DNA of 64,000 nt from Bryobacteraceae bacterium (GTDB lineage Bacteria > Acidobacteriota > Terriglobia > Bryobacterales > Bryobacteraceae). This document shows positions 63,159 through 64,000 of the stretch, piece by piece. Within the stretch, counting starts at the first letter, position 1, and every line of letters begins with the position of its first letter. The DNA lies in the NCBI GenBank assembly GCA_029975915.1, contig JARKOC010000352.1, forward strand, positions 186,001 through 250,000, written 5' to 3'. The notes under the pieces are model-generated. The model saw only the letters and a list, made by a program, of their open reading frames with translations, made no database searches and was not told the origin of the DNA. Position numbers and translations under genes: made by a program.

Positions 63159-64000
63159 TTATGTCCCCGCCGCCGCGGCCCGCGTGATCAGGAACAGCTT
63201 CGAGTCGCTCGTCCTGTCCGGCACCGAGCACCCGGGCGCGCAGAACCACTTCGGACCCGCCGCCTTGGCCTCTGCAATCATCTTTTGATAATCCGCCAGC
63301 CGCGCCCGTTTCACCTTCGTCTCATCCAGACCGCCCATGAGCACGCCCGAGTACTGTTTCCTTGCCTCGGCCATCGGCACCCCGGTCTCCACAACAGAGT
63401 AGTTGATCACCGGATCGCCCCATCCCTTCCAGAACCGGTCCAGCCAGACACCTTTGCCGTGCAGGTGCAGCGTGTTCAACGGTGCGCCCGTCGCCGCTTC
63501 CAACACCATCTTGTCGAACGGCGCGCTGAACTTCTCATACTGTTCGCGCGTCATCACCGCGTCCTGCGCATTTGCGATGGCCAGAAAGATGCCCTTCGCG
63601 CCAGTATCGAGCGCCCGCTTCGCATGCGAAGCCTCGGATTTGGTAATCGCTTCCAGCCCGTCCAGCAACTGCTGCGGCCGTTCCGCCATCATCCTTTTGA
63701 CCTCGGCCGGCGACGACAACTTCTCAGCAACGTTGTACGGATTGAAGATCGTTTCGACGTGATACTTCTGCCCCTGAAGCCCGTCGCGGATCAGCTTCAG
63801 TGCCTCGATCTGCGCCGGAAACGGATTGTCCACCGGCTTCAACTCCCACCAATTCGCGCTTGCCCCTTTCGGGTACGGGAAGTCGCTCATCACCTTCACC
63901 AGATCCAGCCGGTAGATCAGTTGGAAATGAAGCGTCGCCTTGGCGTGGAACTCCGGCGGCTTATTCTGTAGTCCGAAATGATGCCAGAAACTGAACGGCG
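63159..64000 (-). CDS. Uroporphyrinogen decarboxylase family protein, 5'-truncated by window
   Basis: The reading frame is open from the right edge (64000) leftward to TAA at 63159, about 280 codons. The true start is outside: residues before the internal GTG at 63899 (PFSFWHHFGLQ, then QLIYRLDLVKVMSDF) are good family sequence. Conserved parts are SDFPYPKG, DGLEAITKSEASHAKRALDTGAKGIFLAI (split), LHLHGKGVWLDRFW and GLDETKVKRA. Relatives include HemE and corrinoid methyltransferase partners (MtaA type). The presence of HLHGK rather than haem-pathway signatures favours the wider URO-D methyltransferase-like family. No haem genes are adjacent. Confidence 0.85.
   Translation of the reverse strand, partial: PFSFWHHFGLQNKPPEFHAKATLHFQLIYRLDLVKVMSDFPYPKGASANWWELKPVDNPFPAQIEALKLIRDGLQGQKYHVETIFNPYNVAEKLSSPAEVKRMMAERPQQLLDGLEAITKSEASHAKRALDTGAKGIFLAIANAQDAVMTREQYEKFSAPFDKMVLEAATGAPLNTLHLHGKGVWLDRFWKGWGDPVINYSVVETGVPMAEARKQYSGVLMGGLDETKVKRARLADYQKMIAEAKAAGPKWFCAPGCSVPDRTSDSKLFLITRAAAAGT

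Overview
The window is GC-rich (roughly 60 %), densely coding DNA from a soil-type bacterium, most likely an acidobacterium of the Bryobacterales/Solibacter group. This is inferred from protein families typical of that group: a beta-propeller protein with the Solibacter-type TIGR03437 C-terminal domain, a large BACON-repeat surface protein with 'ADGG' modules, Tat-exported enzymes of unknown role, and GC-rich palindromic intergenic repeats. TTG and GTG starts are common. No recognisable DNA-binding transcription regulator is encoded in the 64 kb.

Layout. 1-12.3 kb (minus strand): a Flp/Tad type IVb pilus machine (cpaB, cpaC, tadZ/cpaE, tadA/cpaF, tadB, tadC), headed by a polytopic membrane protein and followed by a 33-residue membrane microprotein and a secreted TIGR03437 protein. 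The pilin (flp) is not here; it lies alone near 43 kb. 12.5-15.2 kb: a lactate-oxidation pair, a LutA-LutB-type fusion plus LutC. 15.2-16.6 kb: a repeat-rich region with one hypothetical gene of a 'GPRT..GK..NALKHGL' family. 16.6-31.8 kb: two divergent gene sets that look like one polysaccharide-degradation locus. Leftward are GH20, an acetyl-xylan-esterase-like hydrolase and a GH5-like hydrolase. Rightward are an esterase, a transglutaminase-like protein, a heparinase II/III-like lyase, an amidohydrolase lipoprotein and a hexuronate-type MFS importer. The divergent control region holds an AT-rich dyad and 80-bp GC-rich tandem repeats.

31.8-43.1 kb: a 1185-residue BACON-repeat protein, cytochrome bd oxidase (cydAB), a DsbA-like thioredoxin, an M28 peptidase with PDZ domain, a small hypothetical, a LarA-like protein and the Flp pilin. 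43.4-47.7 kb: tRNA-Arg(CCG), an outer-membrane-type protein, a DUF481 porin-like protein and an LssY_C protein. 47.7-56.6 kb: an asparagine synthase/GT39/GT4/YjbQ run, a secreted RNase T2, a DUF2142-like membrane protein and a Tat-exported fucose-isomerase-like protein. 56.6-60.6 kb: lysS, lolC/E and serB in one run. 60.6-64 kb: a dolichyl-phosphate-type GT2, bacilliredoxin, tpiA with a strong terminator, an AT-richer island with a 70-residue protein behind an operator-like palindrome, and a 5'-truncated uroporphyrinogen decarboxylase family gene.

A recurring regulatory theme is visible. Several first-in-unit genes carry a -10-like hexamer (TAGAAT, TAAAAT, TATACT and similar) only 6-8 nt before the start codon, as expected for leaderless mRNAs. 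Genes inside operons instead carry Shine-Dalgarno sites and 4-bp ATGA/GTGA overlaps.
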